A stretch of DNA of 64,000 nucleotides from Streptomyces niger (GCF_000718305.1 NZ_JOFQ01000011.1:372001-436000); one strand, 5' to 3'; shown: positions 1 to 7,146, counted from the first letter of the stretch. Notes: a model not told the origin generated them from the letters alone. Numbers and translations: made by a program.

Positions 1-53
1 TGCTTGTCTCGGCCGTCGGCGATGGTGCCGAAGGATTCCACACGGTAACGCAC
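1..53 (-). CDS. possible start of a divergent gene, cut by window edge, product unidentified
   Basis: Reading leftward from a GTG at 53-51, an open frame runs off the left edge and begins VRYRVESFGTIADGRDK. An AGGG about 8 nt upstream could be the ribosome-binding site. The FGTxxDG pattern is reminiscent of aldose 1-epimerase N-termini, but 17 residues are too few to assign a family. If real, the gene is divergent from nagE1 and shares its DasR-operator region. It could also be non-coding. Confidence 0.25.
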   Translation of the reverse strand, partial: MRYRVESFGTIADGRDK

Positions 54-146
54 GTTCAGCCCTGTTGGACGGGCGTTTGTCCGCTGCCTGGCGAATGATG
101 GCGACCACCCGGTGGTGCGTTCGGGAGATCCCGTAGCGCCACTACG

Positions 147-162
147 AATGGTCTACACCACC
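147..162. promoter_or_regulatory. DasR-responsive element (dre) upstream of nagE1
   Basis: AATGGTCTACACCACC matches the 16-bp dre consensus ACTGGTCTAGACCACT at 12 of 16 positions, including the TGGTCT and ACCA half-site cores. DasR is the GntR-family repressor of GlcNAc and chitin metabolism in Streptomyces, and glucosamine-6-phosphate releases it. The site lies 56 bp upstream of the nagE1 start, where it would overlap or abut the promoter. It may also act on a leftward gene if one exists. Confidence 0.85.
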
Positions 163-217
163 AGTATGCGGCAAGCACGAGTCGGCCGTCGCGGGGCCGG
201 CGGCCGGGAGGTTGCGG

Positions 218-1519
218 ATGAGTTCGGACGCGGCGGCGGCGCCGAAGAAGAAGTGGGGCGGCGGGCTGTTCCAGGGCCTGCAGAAGATGGGGCGCAGCCT
301 GCAGCTGCCGATCGCGGTGCTGCCGGCCGCGGGCATCCTGAACCGGCTCGGGCAGCCGGACGTCTTCGGCACGGACGGGCTGGGCTGGGAGGACGTGGCG
401 AAGGTGTTCATGGGCGCGGGCAGCGCGCTGCTGGACTCCTCGCTCGGGCTGCCGATGCTGTTCTGTGTCGGCGTCGCGATCGGCATGGCGAAGAAGGCGG
501 ACGGCTCGACGGCGCTGGCGGCGGTGGCGGGATTCCTCGTCTACTACTTCGTGCTGCATCAGTTCCCGGAGGACTGCACGGGCGGGGCGACGTTCGTGAG
601 CGGTGGGCCGCTGGGCGGCGCGTGCGTGGCGAAGGACGGTACGGGGGCGCCCGCGACGTACCAGAATCCGGGTGTGTTCGGCGGCATCGTGATCGGGCTG
701 CTGTCGGCGTGGTTCTGGCAGCGGTACCACCGTACGAGGCTGGTGGACTGGCTGGGCTTCTTCAACGGCCGTCGGCTCGTACCGATCATCATGTCGTTCG
801 TGGCGCTGGCCTTCGCGGTGATCTGCCTGTTCGTGTGGCCGCCGATCGGTGACGCGCTGACCAGCTTCAGCAGGTGGATGGTGGACCTGGGCGCGACGGG
901 GTCCGGGATCTTCGGTGTGGCGAACCGTGCGCTGCTGGTCATCGGCATGCACCAGTTCCTGAATACGTTCATGTGGTTCCAGTTCGGCGACTTCACGAAG
1001 CCGGACGGGACGGTGGTGCACGGTGACATCAACCGGTTCCTGGCGGGTGATCCGAGTGCGGGCCAGTTCACCTCCGGCTTCTTCCCGATCATGATGTTCG
1101 CGCTGCCGGCGGCGGCGCTGGCGATCACGCACTGCGCGAAGAAGCACCGGCGCAAGGAGATCGCGGGCATGATGCTGTCGGTCGGCCTGACGTCGTTCGT
1201 CACGGGGATCACGGAGCCGATCGAGTACTCGTTCCTGTTCGTGGCGCCGGTGCTGTACGCGCTGCACGCGGTGCTGACGGGTGTGTCGATGGCGGTGACG
1301 TGGGCGCTGGGGGTGCACGACGGGTTCAGTTTCTCGGCGGGCCTGATCGACTACGTCATCAATTGGGGTCTGGCGACCAAGCCGTGGCTGATCATTCCGA
1401 TCGGCCTGTGTTTCGCGGTGGTCTATTACGTGGTCTTCCGCTTCGTGATCACGAAGTTCGATCTGGCGACCCCGGGCCGTGAACCGGAGGAAGACGCGGA
1501 AGACGTGACGAAACGGTAG
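218..1519 (+). CDS. nagE1: PTS transporter EIIC subunit, N-acetylglucosamine type (NagE1-like)
   Basis: This is the membrane permease component (EIIC, glucose/GlcNAc superfamily) of a sugar phosphotransferase system. It carries the sugar inward while a separate EIIB phosphorylates it. The 433-residue product is hydrophobic throughout and has the family motifs GMHQFLNTF and GITEPIEYSFLF; no EIIA or EIIB domain is fused. ATG 218 is chosen because GGGAGG lies 6 nt upstream; an in-frame TTG at 212 is less likely. Compared with the paralogue at 5864, residues 118-145 form a longer loop with two cysteines (C120, C136). The dre operator implies DasR control. The symbol follows the gene order I recall from S. 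coelicolor (nagE1 then nagE2); sugar specificity is inferred. Confidence 0.85.
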   Translation: MSSDAAAAPKKKWGGGLFQGLQKMGRSLQLPIAVLPAAGILNRLGQPDVFGTDGLGWEDVAKVFMGAGSALLDSSLGLPMLFCVGVAIGMAKKADGSTALAAVAGFLVYYFVLHQFPEDCTGGATFVSGGPLGGACVAKDGTGAPATYQNPGVFGGIVIGLLSAWFWQRYHRTRLVDWLGFFNGRRLVPIIMSFVALAFAVICLFVWPPIGDALTSFSRWMVDLGATGSGIFGVANRALLVIGMHQFLNTFMWFQFGDFTKPDGTVVHGDINRFLAGDPSAGQFTSGFFPIMMFALPAAALAITHCAKKHRRKEIAGMMLSVGLTSFVTGITEPIEYSFLFVAPVLYALHAVLTGVSMAVTWALGVHDGFSFSAGLIDYVINWGLATKPWLIIPIGLCFAVVYYVVFRFVITKFDLATPGREPEEDAEDVTKR

Positions 1520-1544
1520 CCGGCCCCGGTCCGGGCGGAACTCC

Positions 1545-2873
1545 TCAGGGCAGGCGGTCGACGAGCCGACGGAGTGCGTCGAGAGTCCGGCGGGCACTGT
1601 CTCCGCCGCCTCCTTGCAGTGCCGCGGCGTACGAGCGCTCCGCGCAGTCGTAGCGGCCGCAGGCGAGCGCCAGCGTCGCCTGCAGGTCGAGCATCTTGCT
1701 CTGGAGAAGGTCCGGGGCGCCGCCCCCGCTCCCGGCCGCGGCGGACAGGCGGTCGACGAGGAGGGAGAGTCCTGCGATGTGGCGGCTGCCTTCCAGGAGT
1801 GACGCGTAGTACGCCGCTTCGGCCGTCCGCCCGGCGGAACGGACGATGTCGAGGCACTCCGCGATCCGCCGTTCGTCGCCGCCCCTGATGGCCAGGTCGC
1901 AGAGGAGACTCCAGGCTTCCTCGAACCGTTCGGTCTCATAGTCGGTGAGCTCGGGGTTCCGGTACAGCTGCAGGGAGTCGCGGAAGGCGTCGTACGCCGC
2001 GTTCACCGTGGCGCTGTCCGTCACTCCGGCGGCGATCGTCTCGCGAGCGGCGTAGAAGGCCCACTTGGGATTCTCCGGCTCCTCCGCGCGACACAGACCA
2101 ATGAGCCGACCGTCCCGCTCGCGCTTCCCGTTCGCTGCGATGTCGTGGGCGGTGTACCCGTGGTGCAGGAAATCGATGTCCAGCCGGACGGTGGGCGGCG
2201 CTTCGCCACCCGCTGCGAACAGTCGTTCGTGGATGCGTCCCCGGAACCGCAGCGCCGACTCGGCCCGCACTCCCCTGCCGGTGTGCGTGTAGGACATTCC
2301 GCTGTCCACGTCCACGATCCGGGGCGATACGGAGAAGCTGCCGTCGGGCAGGAGGTGGTCCAGCGCACGCAGGGCGGGCCGGAGCATTCCGGAGTGGTGG
2401 GGAGCGAGCTGTTCGTCCGCATCGATGAAGAGCAGCCACCCACTCTCCAAGAGTTCGAAGGCGTGATTGCGTTGCGCCGCGAAGTCGTCCTGCCACTCGC
2501 GGACGACGGAGACCAGGGGGGTGTCGTCTCCGCAGGCCCCGGCAGCGGCCTCGACCGTGCCGTCGGTCGACTCCGCATCGATGACCATGATCCGGTCCAC
2601 GTCTCCGGCCATGCAGGCGACGGTGCGCGCTATGCGTTCCTCTTCGTTGCGGGTCAGCAGCACGGCGACGACGGGAAGGGGCGGCCGCTGCCCGTACGCA
2701 GCGGCGACCTGTTCGTAGGCCGGTGCGGCAACCGGCGCGTTCCCCAGGACATCGGGAAGATCACTGATGGCGGCCAGATCACGTGCGAGGGGGTCAGCGC
2801 TTCCTCGCTGCCTGAGCGTGCGCGCACGGGAGACGATGTCCCGCACGAGCAGCACGGCGTTGTCAGCGGTCAT
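1545..2873 (-). CDS. SunS-like family 2 glycosyltransferase of a glycocin cluster
   Basis: Predicted cytoplasmic peptide glycosyltransferase that attaches a sugar from a UDP-sugar to the precursor encoded at 5078-5293. The 442-residue protein has a GT-A fold: LLTRNEEER at 72-80, IDAESTDGT at 98-106, metal-binding FIDADE at 149-154, then RIHERLF at 213-219. Several stretches match sublancin transferase SunS as I recall it: the EW..DF..QRN block near 126-135, HHGY at 237-240, and EPENPKW at 265-271 (PENPKW is identical). The C-terminal 160 residues are helical and TPR-like, as in SunS, which uses that region to dimerise. ATG 2873 has GAGGTGG upstream and overlaps the exporter stop by 4 nt (ATGA), implying translational coupling. 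SunS-type enzymes glycosylate Cys or Ser/Thr; the donor sugar cannot be read from sequence. The gene ends 25 bp from the convergent nagE1. Confidence 0.85.
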   Translation of the reverse strand: MTADNAVLLVRDIVSRARTLRQRGSADPLARDLAAISDLPDVLGNAPVAAPAYEQVAAAYGQRPPLPVVAVLLTRNEEERIARTVACMAGDVDRIMVIDAESTDGTVEAAAGACGDDTPLVSVVREWQDDFAAQRNHAFELLESGWLLFIDADEQLAPHHSGMLRPALRALDHLLPDGSFSVSPRIVDVDSGMSYTHTGRGVRAESALRFRGRIHERLFAAGGEAPPTVRLDIDFLHHGYTAHDIAANGKRERDGRLIGLCRAEEPENPKWAFYAARETIAAGVTDSATVNAAYDAFRDSLQLYRNPELTDYETERFEEAWSLLCDLAIRGGDERRIAECLDIVRSAGRTAEAAYYASLLEGSRHIAGLSLLVDRLSAAAGSGGGAPDLLQSKMLDLQATLALACGRYDCAERSYAAALQGGGGDSARRTLDALRRLVDRLP

Positions 2874-4981
2874 CGGGCAGCCACCTCAGTCTTTCCGGAA
2901 TCCAGGGAGACGATCGAGTCGAAAGTGATTTCCGGTACGGCCCTGTGGGAGACGAGCACCTTTGCGCCGGGGACAGCGCCGAGGTCCTGCCATATCCGGG
3001 CGAAGGTCGACTCGTCCACTCCGGAGAACGTTTCGTCGAAGATGTATATCTGCGGACTCTGCAGGACCGCCCGCGCGACCGAGAGACGTTGCGTCTCTCC
3101 TCTGGACAGCTGCACTCCTGCTTCGTTCAGGTAGTCGTCGAGCCCGTTGGTGAAGCGTGCGATGACTTCGTCGAAGCGCGCGATGCGGCAGGCTTCGCTG
3201 ATTTCCTGGTCGCTACGCTCCGTGCCGAGCGTCAGATTCTCCCGCACCGAGGCCGAGAAAACGATCGGATTCTCCGAAACATAGAGAACCCGACTCCTGA
3301 GGACTTTCTCCGGGATTTCCCTTATATCCGTCCCGTCCAGCGTTATCTTTCCTCGATAATCGCCGAATATCCCGGCCGCGGCCTTGAGTGCGGTGCTTTT
3401 GCCCGATCCGTTGCCACCCCGCACCAGCACGGTGGCATTCTCCGGAACATCGAAAGTCACGCCGGCCACCGCTTCGGCGGCGCTACCCGGATAGCGCAGT
3501 GACACGTTCTTCACTTCGAGCCGGGCAGTGGCCGGCAGGGGAGTCTGTGCGTCTTCCCCCGTGCCCGGTCCTGGCGCTTCGGCTTGGCAGAGCACATCCC
3601 GGTACCGGCCGAGAGCCGCGGCGTCCCGCTGCAGCGCCACCTGCAGGGCGGCCAGCTCTTCTGTGGAGGTGAGGAAGTATCCGGCGAGGGTGAAGAAGCT
3701 CATCAGCTGGCCGAGCATGATCTGACCGCTGTGCACCTGCAGCAAGCCGATCCATGCCACGACCACCGTGAACACTCCGCGGTTGAGCAGTTTGACCGCG
3801 GAGTTCACGTTCTCCAGCCGCCCCAGCCGGATCTCGGCTCCGATGCGCCGCGTCAGCTGCTTCTCTATGCGTGTCCGCGCGAACTCTCGCTTTCCGAGTG
3901 CGATGACATCGAGCTGCCCGGCGAGGACTGCCGAGGCCTCCGCCTTCATCGAAGCGTCGCGCTGCAGCACTTCCTCGGACTGCTCGCGGACCGACGCGTA
4001 GATGTACCAGGACGTCACGACGTCGACCGCGGTGGGCAGCAGCAGCACCGCGAACAGGAGGGGCGTGGAGGCCAGCAGGAACGCGCCCGAGAAGAGGACC
4101 GTGCACATGTCGATGGCGGCACCCACGGTCACCGTGACCACCATTCCCTGCACTGCCTGCACATCATTGAACCGGCTCACGAGATCGCCGGTCCGCCGGG
4201 CGAGGAAGAAGGAGGCGGGCAGACGCATCAGCTTGCGCACGTACCGCTGCGCGAGCTCGCGCTGGAGGCGCTGCCCGAGGGCGACGAGCAAGCGGCCGCG
4301 GATGTACTGCAGCACGGCTGCCGCGACGCAGACCGCGACAGCGCCCAGCGCGGCGACGGCGATGGCCTGTGTGGCGCCATCCGGCACATACCTGTCGATG
4401 GCCACTTGCAGGAACATGGTCGAACTGAACATGACCAGAGCGGATGTCAGCCCGGTGAGAAGTGCGGTCAGGGCCAGCATCTTCTTGTGTTCACGCACGA
4501 TCTGCCAGACGGTGCCGGCGGCCGCGGCCTGGCGCAAGATCGCTCGTCGGCTGATTCCTGCGTCCGGGACCTCGCTGACCAGGACCTCCCCGCTGAACCA
4601 GGCGTCGAAGTCCGCCGTGGCGATGTGCCGGGGCCGGTACATTTCCGGGTCGCTGACGACGAATCCGTCGTCGTCGACGGCGTGGACCACGACGAAGTGG
4701 TAAATGCCTTCCTCATCAACGACGGCAATGGCGGGCCCTGCCGTACGGACGGCGGTGCGGAGTTCCGGCGTACTCAGTCGCAGCAGGAGCGAGTCGACTC
4801 CGTAGCTTTTGAGTACCTCATGCAGTCGCAGGAGACTGGCGCCACCGTGGCCCAGACCGACCGATTCCCGGAGAACGGCCGTGTCGACGAGAATGCCGTG
4901 CCGTTTGAGAATCATGCGCGCTGCCGCGGGGCCGCAGTCGGTCTCGCCCTGTTGATGCGTGTGGAAGCGCTGCCACCCCAC
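2870..4981 (-). CDS. C39-peptidase-containing ABC exporter (SunT/LanT-like) of the glycocin cluster
   Basis: Membrane exporter that cuts off the leader peptide and secretes the mature glycocin. The product has 703 residues in three parts. An N-terminal C39 cysteine peptidase has Cys16 in QGETDCGPAA, His95 in YHFVVVH and Asp111 in VVSDP. A membrane domain spans roughly 145-430. The ATPase domain has Walker A GGNGSGKS at 522-529, a variant signature LSRGE at 625-629, Walker B IYIFDE at 645-650 and the H-loop His at 679. GTG 4981 is chosen because AAAAGGAG lies 5 nt upstream and it puts the catalytic Cys close to the N-terminus, as usual in the family. An upstream in-frame ATG at 5026 lies in a strong hairpin and has no ribosome-binding site. 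The gene overlaps the glycosyltransferase by 4 nt and follows the precursor after 96 bp. A bacteriocin exporter is certain; glycocin is inferred from the neighbours. Confidence 0.9.
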   Translation of the reverse strand: MGWQRFHTHQQGETDCGPAAARMILKRHGILVDTAVLRESVGLGHGGASLLRLHEVLKSYGVDSLLLRLSTPELRTAVRTAGPAIAVVDEEGIYHFVVVHAVDDDGFVVSDPEMYRPRHIATADFDAWFSGEVLVSEVPDAGISRRAILRQAAAAGTVWQIVREHKKMLALTALLTGLTSALVMFSSTMFLQVAIDRYVPDGATQAIAVAALGAVAVCVAAAVLQYIRGRLLVALGQRLQRELAQRYVRKLMRLPASFFLARRTGDLVSRFNDVQAVQGMVVTVTVGAAIDMCTVLFSGAFLLASTPLLFAVLLLPTAVDVVTSWYIYASVREQSEEVLQRDASMKAEASAVLAGQLDVIALGKREFARTRIEKQLTRRIGAEIRLGRLENVNSAVKLLNRGVFTVVVAWIGLLQVHSGQIMLGQLMSFFTLAGYFLTSTEELAALQVALQRDAAALGRYRDVLCQAEAPGPGTGEDAQTPLPATARLEVKNVSLRYPGSAAEAVAGVTFDVPENATVLVRGGNGSGKSTALKAAAGIFGDYRGKITLDGTDIREIPEKVLRSRVLYVSENPIVFSASVRENLTLGTERSDQEISEACRIARFDEVIARFTNGLDDYLNEAGVQLSRGETQRLSVARAVLQSPQIYIFDETFSGVDESTFARIWQDLGAVPGAKVLVSHRAVPEITFDSIVSLDSGKTEVAAR

Positions 4982-5010
4982 CGGAACTCCTTTTACATAC
5001 GGTACGCAGA

Positions 5011-5053
5011 GCTCCCCGCGACCCATGTCCGATGAGACCGGGTCGCGGGGAGC
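5011..5053 (-). terminator. strong hairpin between precursor and exporter genes (attenuator or mRNA stabiliser)
   Basis: A perfect 14-bp inverted repeat pairs 5011-5024 (GCTCCCCGCGACCC) with 5040-5053 around a 15-nt loop, in the 96-bp gap between the precursor stop and the exporter start. No T-run follows, which is normal for Streptomyces terminators. In bacteriocin operons a hairpin here typically lets part of transcription stop after the precursor, or protects the short precursor mRNA, so the peptide is made in excess over its exporter and modifying enzyme. Confidence 0.75.
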
Positions 5054-5077
5054 CGGAAGAGTCAGCCGTGCGCCGCC

Positions 5078-5293
5078 TCAGGAGGCGAGCTTCGGCCCCT
5101 TGCCCTTGCACTGGCTCTTGTAGAGGTTCACGTAGCCGGCCGGGCTGGCGCTGCCGTACATGTAGTTGTTACCGCTGACGATGTTGCTGTAGAGCCAGGC
5201 GCACTGCGCCTTGTTCATACCGGCCGCCACCGTCGCAGCCGCATCGTCGCCAAGGGCGGTCAGCCCCAACCCCCGGAGATCTTCAAGACTCAT
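5078..5293 (-). CDS. glycocin-type precursor peptide (sublancin-like)
   Basis: This 71-residue peptide is the predicted glycosylated-bacteriocin precursor. Residues 1-25 are an acidic leader (MSLEDLRGLGLTALGDD) ending in VAAG, a variant of the double-glycine C39 cleavage site. The predicted 46-residue core starts MNKAQCAWLYSNIVSG, continues with a Tyr/Gly/Ser loop (NNYMYGSASPAG) and a second helix-like segment YVNLYKSQC, then a basic tail. KAQCA is identical to sublancin residues 4-8, and the two core cysteines (6 and 37) align with sublancin Cys7 and Cys36. The inner cysteine pair is replaced by Ile13 and Val30, and no cysteine lies in the loop, so the sugar would probably sit on a serine (Ser23 or Ser25). 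ATG 5293 is preceded by AAAGGGGG; an upstream ATG at 5347 would add an unlikely extension. It is first in an operon with exporter and glycosyltransferase. Confidence 0.85.
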   Translation of the reverse strand: MSLEDLRGLGLTALGDDAAATVAAGMNKAQCAWLYSNIVSGNNYMYGSASPAGYVNLYKSQCKGKGPKLAS

Positions 5294-5380
5294 GGAGGCC
5301 CCCTTTCGATTCACATCAGGACGGCCCGGTCGGCCGTCCTCGGTCAAGATGATCTTGCGTATTTCTTTGCCCCCGGGTCA

Positions 5381-5408
5381 AGCGGCTTCATTTGCCCAAG
5401 AAGCCGCT
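5381..5408. repeat. perfect 9-bp inverted repeat in the glycocin operon 5' region
   Basis: AGCGGCTTC at 5381-5389 and GAAGCCGCT at 5400-5408 are perfect inverse copies separated by 10 nt, with partial extension (GGG...CCC) outside. If the promoter at 5443-5471 is right, the repeat lies in the untranslated leader, 88-115 nt before the precursor start. It could be a regulatory hairpin or a repressor site; nothing in the sequence decides between them. Confidence 0.5.
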
Positions 5409-5442
5409 GCCCGCTCGCCGAGCAAGCAATTGGTCCGCATTT

Positions 5443-5471
5443 CAAATAGGTGAAATTCTCCGCGCCCTCAA
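5443..5471 (-). promoter_or_regulatory. candidate promoter of the glycocin operon
   Basis: On the minus strand, TTGAGG (5471-5466) and TATTTG (5448-5443) are separated by 17 nt, close to the housekeeping -35/-10 pattern, in a stretch that is AT-rich for this genome. The implied start near 5436 would give a leader of about 140 nt. Found by eye only. Confidence 0.4.
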
Positions 5472-5781
5472 TTACCGCGCCAGGGCGCAGAGTTGACAGG
5501 CGCGCCGGACGCGCCGGCCGCAACCGCCGGAGGCGACAGCCGGCGACAAGGGGACGGGCGTCAAGATTGTTCATTGCGTCACACTGAGCAGTCAGTGCGC
5601 TGCGGAGGGTGCATTACGGACATACGCTCCACCTCGCCGCGGGCGGCCCGCTCACCGCCACGCCTTACGATCGGAACACTTCGCTTTCGGAGCGAGCGCC
5701 CGGAAAGCCCCGGAGATCCTCCCGCAAGCCCCGCTTTCGCTCGCCACAAAGGATTCCTAAGAGGCGCACCGGCATGCTAGT
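5472..5781. other. upstream half of the glycocin-nagE2 intergenic region
   Basis: No gene is supported here. Short open frames on both strands lack ribosome-binding sites and family features. Together with the sites on either side it forms the 570-bp divergent control region (5294-5863) between the glycocin precursor and nagE2. Confidence 0.6.
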
Positions 5782-5797
5782 AATGGTCTAAACCACT
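5782..5797. promoter_or_regulatory. DasR-responsive element 1 upstream of nagE2
   Basis: AATGGTCTAAACCACT matches the dre consensus ACTGGTCTAGACCACT at all but three positions. It lies 66 bp upstream of the nagE2 start and 484 bp from the start of the divergent glycocin precursor. Paired with a second site one base downstream. Confidence 0.9.
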
Positions 5798-5798
5798 G

Positions 5799-5814
5799 AG
5801 TGGTGTAGACCAGA
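5799..5814. promoter_or_regulatory. DasR-responsive element 2 upstream of nagE2
   Basis: AGTGGTGTAGACCAGA is a second dre-like 16-mer, separated by a single base from the first, so two DasR dimers could bind side by side. A double site upstream of the GlcNAc permease suggests tight repression released by glucosamine-6-phosphate. Confidence 0.85.
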
Positions 5815-5863
5815 CGTGCGGGCTGCCCCTTTCCCCCGAGCCCGCCTCACCAGGAGGAATCCG

Positions 5864-7126
5864 ATGAGTACGGCCACCGCTAAGGCGACTCCCGCAAAGA
5901 AGCGGGGTGCCGGCCTGCTGCAGGGCTTGCAGAAGATCGGACGCAGCCTGCAGTTGCCGATCGCCGTGCTGCCCGCGGCAGCCATTCTGCTGCGCCTCGG
6001 GCAGGACGACATCTTTGGCAAGAAGGGCCTCGGCTGGGACAAGGTGGCGGCCGTCTTCAACAGCGCCGGCGGGGCGCTGCTGGACGCCTCCCTCGGGCTG
6101 CCGTTGCTGTTCTGCATAGGCATCGCCATCGGCTTCGCCAAGAAGGCCGACGGCTCCACCGCACTGGCCGCCGTGGCCGGTTTCCTCGTCTACCACAACG
6201 TGCTGACGGCTTTCCCGATGGAGGGCACCGTCACCAAGGCCGCCCCGGCCGGCACGCCGCCCAACCCGAGCGTGCTCGGCGGCATCGTGATGGGTCTGCT
6301 GGCCGCCGTCGTCTGGCAGCGCTTCCACCGCACCAAGCTGGTGGACTGGCTGGGCTTCTTCAACGGCCGCCGGCTGGTGCCGATCCTCATGGCCTTCATC
6401 GGCGTGATCGTCGGTGTGCTGCTCGGGCTCGTCTGGGGCCCCGTGGGCGACGCGCTCAACGCCTTCAGTGACTGGCTGATCGGCCTTGGCTCCGTCGGGT
6501 CGGGTCTCTTCGGTCTCTTCAACCGTGCGCTGATCCCGGTCGGCATGCACCAGTTCCTGAACACGTTCTTCTGGTTCCAGGTCGGTGACTTCACCAACTC
6601 CGCCGGCCAGGTCGTGCACGGCGACATCCCGCGCTTCCTCGCGGGCGACGGCTCCGCCGGCCAGTTCACCTCCGGCTTCTTCCCGATCATGATGTTCGGC
6701 CTGCCGGCCGCCGCCCTGGCGATCGTGCACAGCGCCCGCCCCGAGCGGCGCAAGGTCGTCGGCGGCATGATGCTCTCCATCGCGCTCACCAGCATCGTCA
6801 CCGGTGTCACGGAGCCGATCGAGTTCACCTTCATGTTCATCGCGCCGCTGCTGTACATCATCCACGCGGTCCTCACCGGTGTGGCGATGTTCGCCACGTG
6901 GAGCTTGGGTGTGCACGACGGGTTCGGCTTCTCCGCCGGTCTCTTCGACTACATCCTCAACTGGAACCTCGCGACCAAGCCATGGATGATCATCCCCATC
7001 GGCCTGGCCTTCGGAGCGGTGTACTACTTCGTCTTCCGCTTCGCGATCTCGAAGTTCAACATCAAGACTCCGGGGCGCGAGGACGAGGAGGAATCGGCGG
7101 CCGCCGAGGCCGAGCTCACCAAGTAG
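5864..7126 (+). CDS. nagE2: PTS transporter EIIC subunit, N-acetylglucosamine type (NagE2-like)
   Basis: Second GlcNAc-type PTS permease. The 420-residue product has the same architecture as the gene at 218, including MHQFLNTFFWFQ, GVTEPIEFTFMF and GVHDGFGFSAGLFDYI, and again only the EIIC domain. AGGAGG at 5852-5857 fixes ATG 5864. The variable loop after VLTAFPM is short and has no cysteine, unlike NagE1. Two adjacent DasR operators lie in its promoter region. From memory, the S. coelicolor pair are neighbours and NagE2 is the main GlcNAc transporter there; here the glycocin island separates them. A terminator hairpin follows. EIIB, EIIA, HPr and EI must be encoded elsewhere. Confidence 0.9.
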   Translation: MSTATAKATPAKKRGAGLLQGLQKIGRSLQLPIAVLPAAAILLRLGQDDIFGKKGLGWDKVAAVFNSAGGALLDASLGLPLLFCIGIAIGFAKKADGSTALAAVAGFLVYHNVLTAFPMEGTVTKAAPAGTPPNPSVLGGIVMGLLAAVVWQRFHRTKLVDWLGFFNGRRLVPILMAFIGVIVGVLLGLVWGPVGDALNAFSDWLIGLGSVGSGLFGLFNRALIPVGMHQFLNTFFWFQVGDFTNSAGQVVHGDIPRFLAGDGSAGQFTSGFFPIMMFGLPAAALAIVHSARPERRKVVGGMMLSIALTSIVTGVTEPIEFTFMFIAPLLYIIHAVLTGVAMFATWSLGVHDGFGFSAGLFDYILNWNLATKPWMIIPIGLAFGAVYYFVFRFAISKFNIKTPGREDEEESAAAEAELTK

Positions 7127-7146
7127 CTCCCGCCCGTACGGCAGTA

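Noticed and set aside
4979..5026. An earlier ATG start (5026) for the glycocin exporter
   Set aside because: It lies in the stem and loop of the 14-bp hairpin, lacks a ribosome-binding site, and would push the catalytic Cys away from its usual N-terminal position.
5344..5574. A 76-codon leftward open frame just upstream of the glycocin precursor
   Set aside because: It spans the candidate promoter, has no ribosome-binding site and shows no codon bias or family pattern; a second precursor is unlikely.
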